From Deltaproteobacteria bacterium (GTDB lineage Bacteria > Desulfobacterota > Desulfomonilia > UBA1062): a stretch of DNA of 50,930 bases. The DNA is taken from assembly GCA_018436855.1 (NCBI GenBank), contig JAHDKO010000071.1, forward strand, positions 1 to 50,930. Direction: 5' to 3'. The position numbers and the translations under genes are program-made. Below, one piece after another: positions 49,385 to 50,930 of the stretch. Each line of letters begins with the position of its first letter. Positions within the stretch are counted from its first letter, which is position 1. The notes under the pieces are model-generated. The model did no database searches, was not told where the DNA came from, and saw nothing but the letters and a program-made list of their open reading frames with translations.

Positions 49385-50884
49385 ATGAAAGCCATCTTCG
49401 AGCCGAGGTCCGTCGCCTTTATCGGGGCGTCCAGCGATCTCTTCAAGTGGGGGTTCAACATCCTCCACCACATCATCGAGCGCGGATATGCCGGAAAGAT
49501 TCATCCCGTGAATCCGAACGGCGGGACCTGGTTCGGCAGAAAAGTATTTTCCGATGTCAATGAGATCCCGGCCCCTGTGGACCTGGCAATCATCGTGGTA
49601 AAGGACAGCCTGGTGCTGGAGACCGTCCGCAAGTGCACGGCCAAGGGGATCAGGGCCGGCATCGTGATCACGGCCGGATTCTCCGAGACCGGTGCAGCAG
49701 GCGCCGCCCTTGAACGGGAGATCGTCGAGACAGCGATCAGGGGCGGGATGCGGATCGTCGGTCCCAACACCATGGGCGTGTTCAGCGCCTACCCCTGCAT
49801 CCTGCACGCCCTCATGGGGTCCATGCCGCTCACCGCGGGCAATGTGGGCCTCATCGTGCAGAGCGGCAACCTCGGCTCGTCCATATCGTACCGGTTCCTG
49901 CGGAGGAAGATCGGCATCAGCAGGCTCGTCAGCTCCGGGAACGAGGCCGATCTCACCCTGGAAGACTTCCTGGAATATCTCGAACACGATCCCCACACCC
50001 ACGTCATCTGCTTGTATGTGGAGGGGCTGAGGCAGGGCGAGCGTTTCTTCAGGCTGGCCAGGCGGATTGCGAAGACAAAGCCCATCGTGCTCATCAAGGG
50101 GGGCCGCACGGAAAAAGGCGCTCAAGCCGCCCTCTCCCACACCGGCGCCATGGCGAGCAACGACGGGGTGTTTTCCGCCCTGTGCCGCCAGGCCGGCATC
50201 ATCCAGGTGGATACCATGGACGAGATGATCGACGTGGCCGGCATGCTCCTGAGCCAGCCCCTGCCCGCAGGCAGCCGGGTGGGCATTCTCACCATGGGAG
50301 GGGGCTGGGGGGTGATCGCGACCGACCTCTGCATTCGAGAGGGTCTCCTTGTGGAGCCCTTGGGCGAGGCGGTGATCCGGAAGCTCGACCGGGTGCTCCC
50401 GCCCTACTGGAGCCGGGGCAATCCCATCGACCTCGTAGCGCCGGGCAACACCCGTACCGTGACCGATACCGTCCGGATCCTCCTGGAGCATGCCGCCCTG
50501 GATGCCGTCCTGGTCATGGGGCTCGGATACATGTTTCTCCGGGCGAGAAGATGGCTGATGTCGGAGGTCGTGCCCAAAGAGGCGGCTCAGGGCCCGGCCG
50601 AACACCTCATGAAGGCGGAGCTGGAGGTCTTCGGCCTCATCGCCGATCTCATCGGTGAGTTCGGGCGGCCCATCGTGCCGGTCGTGGATATCATGGCCTT
50701 TGATATACCCGATCAGCGCGGCCCGCTCGCCTGTCTGGAGAGCAGGGGCATAACCGCCTACCCGTCTCCCGAACCGGCCGTGCGCGCGCTTGCCAGGGTC
50801 ACGGCATATGCGAAGTCCTTCCGGGAGGATGCCCCTGAAAAACGCGACAGGATCCAGGCAGGGGCAGAGCTTTTGCGTCCATGA
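49385..50884 (+). CDS. ADP-forming acyl-CoA synthetase, alpha (CoA-binding/ligase) part
   Basis: The 499-residue protein has AGGAGGG before ATG 49385. An N-terminal CoA-binding Rossmann domain (SVAFIGASSDLFKWG, then GKIHPVNPNGG) is followed by two flavodoxin-like ligase domains with IVGPNTMGVF, LIVQSGNLGSSISYRFLRRK and IKGGRTEKGAQAALSHTGAM. The histidine in LSHTG (about residue 250) is the phosphorylated catalytic residue of the family. The ATP-grasp beta domain found in fused enzymes is missing, so it must come from a separate gene. It interconverts acyl-CoA and acid with ATP formation, useful for energy conservation from acyl-CoA products. The stop overlaps the next ATG. Confidence 0.93.
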   Translation: MKAIFEPRSVAFIGASSDLFKWGFNILHHIIERGYAGKIHPVNPNGGTWFGRKVFSDVNEIPAPVDLAIIVVKDSLVLETVRKCTAKGIRAGIVITAGFSETGAAGAALEREIVETAIRGGMRIVGPNTMGVFSAYPCILHALMGSMPLTAGNVGLIVQSGNLGSSISYRFLRRKIGISRLVSSGNEADLTLEDFLEYLEHDPHTHVICLYVEGLRQGERFFRLARRIAKTKPIVLIKGGRTEKGAQAALSHTGAMASNDGVFSALCRQAGIIQVDTMDEMIDVAGMLLSQPLPAGSRVGILTMGGGWGVIATDLCIREGLLVEPLGEAVIRKLDRVLPPYWSRGNPIDLVAPGNTRTVTDTVRILLEHAALDAVLVMGLGYMFLRARRWLMSEVVPKEAAQGPAEHLMKAELEVFGLIADLIGEFGRPIVPVVDIMAFDIPDQRGPLACLESRGITAYPSPEPAVRALARVTAYAKSFREDAPEKRDRIQAGAELLRP

Positions 50885-50930
50885 GCGAGCTGGGCAGCCT
50901 GCTGAGATTTTTTCTGGATACAAAGGTTCG
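50881..50930 (+). CDS. Start of the next gene, cut by the window end
   Basis: An ATG at 50881 overlaps the preceding stop (ATGA) and the frame stays open for 16 codons (MSELGSLLRFFLDTKV). This is the arrangement expected for a translationally coupled partner. Too little is visible to say whether it is the ATP-grasp beta subunit of the acyl-CoA synthetase. Confidence 0.45.
   Translation, partial: MSELGSLLRFFLDTKV

Overview
This GC-rich window (about 60% G+C by eye) looks like a chromosomal segment of a strictly anaerobic Gram-negative bacterium of the Desulfobacterota (former Deltaproteobacteria) type. The evidence is a glycyl radical enzyme, a selenocysteine peroxiredoxin, an outer-membrane assembly pair (seven-POTRA Omp85 plus TamB), ATP-dependent benzoyl-CoA-reductase/2-hydroxyacyl-CoA-dehydratase-like subunits, a CooC-type ATPase and a siroheme/ferredoxin protein. 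The species cannot be fixed from the sequence alone.

Layout. 1-0.74 kb: C-terminus of a glycyl radical enzyme. 0.78-16.1 kb, all on the minus strand: a peroxiredoxin whose peroxidatic residue is an in-frame TGA followed by a SECIS-like hairpin, a GT-A glycosyltransferase, citrate synthase with a good promoter, an omptin-family outer-membrane protease, the Omp85/TamB pair, a Na+/Ca2+ exchanger, CorA and an alpha/beta hydrolase. 16.2-22.1 kb is an accessory zone. It holds several pairs of small paralogous unknown proteins, an AT-rich non-coding tract, a ribbon-helix-helix protein, a RelE/Phd-type toxin-antitoxin pair and a truncated tyrosine integrase. The integrase lies next to tRNA-Thr(CGT), whose 3' end is duplicated 1.4 kb away, the scar of an integrative element. 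22.2-24.6 kb: a polar amino acid ABC transporter.

24.9-39.4 kb is a long plus-strand catabolic cluster. A TetR regulator is followed by a strong promoter overlapping an imperfect dyad. Then come two acyl-CoA dehydrogenases, three mutually related helical proteins of unknown function, a second TetR with a nearly identical DNA-reading helix, a BcrC-like subunit, a REP-like repeat island, two BcrB-like subunits flanking a small helical protein, two HgdC/BcrA-type ATPase activators, a protein resembling the N-terminal part of acetyl-CoA synthase, and CooC. The genes mostly overlap by 1-22 bases and probably act together, with an ATP-driven low-potential reductase or dehydratase working on a CoA thioester.

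39.5-48 kb is the most striking part: a set of genes matching dissimilatory phosphite oxidation. It contains a LysR regulator (PtxE-like), a PtxD-like phosphite dehydrogenase, a GNAT protein, a B12-binding radical SAM protein, a GlpT/UhpT-type antiporter (PtdC-like) and an unusual epimerase-fold protein (PtdF/AdpA-like). These suggest phosphite/phosphate exchange across the membrane and NAD-dependent phosphite oxidation, possibly phosphorylating AMP directly. A siroheme/4Fe-4S protein next to it shares an upstream sequence element with the adpA-like gene. The window closes with an enoyl-CoA hydratase and the alpha part of an ADP-forming acyl-CoA synthetase.
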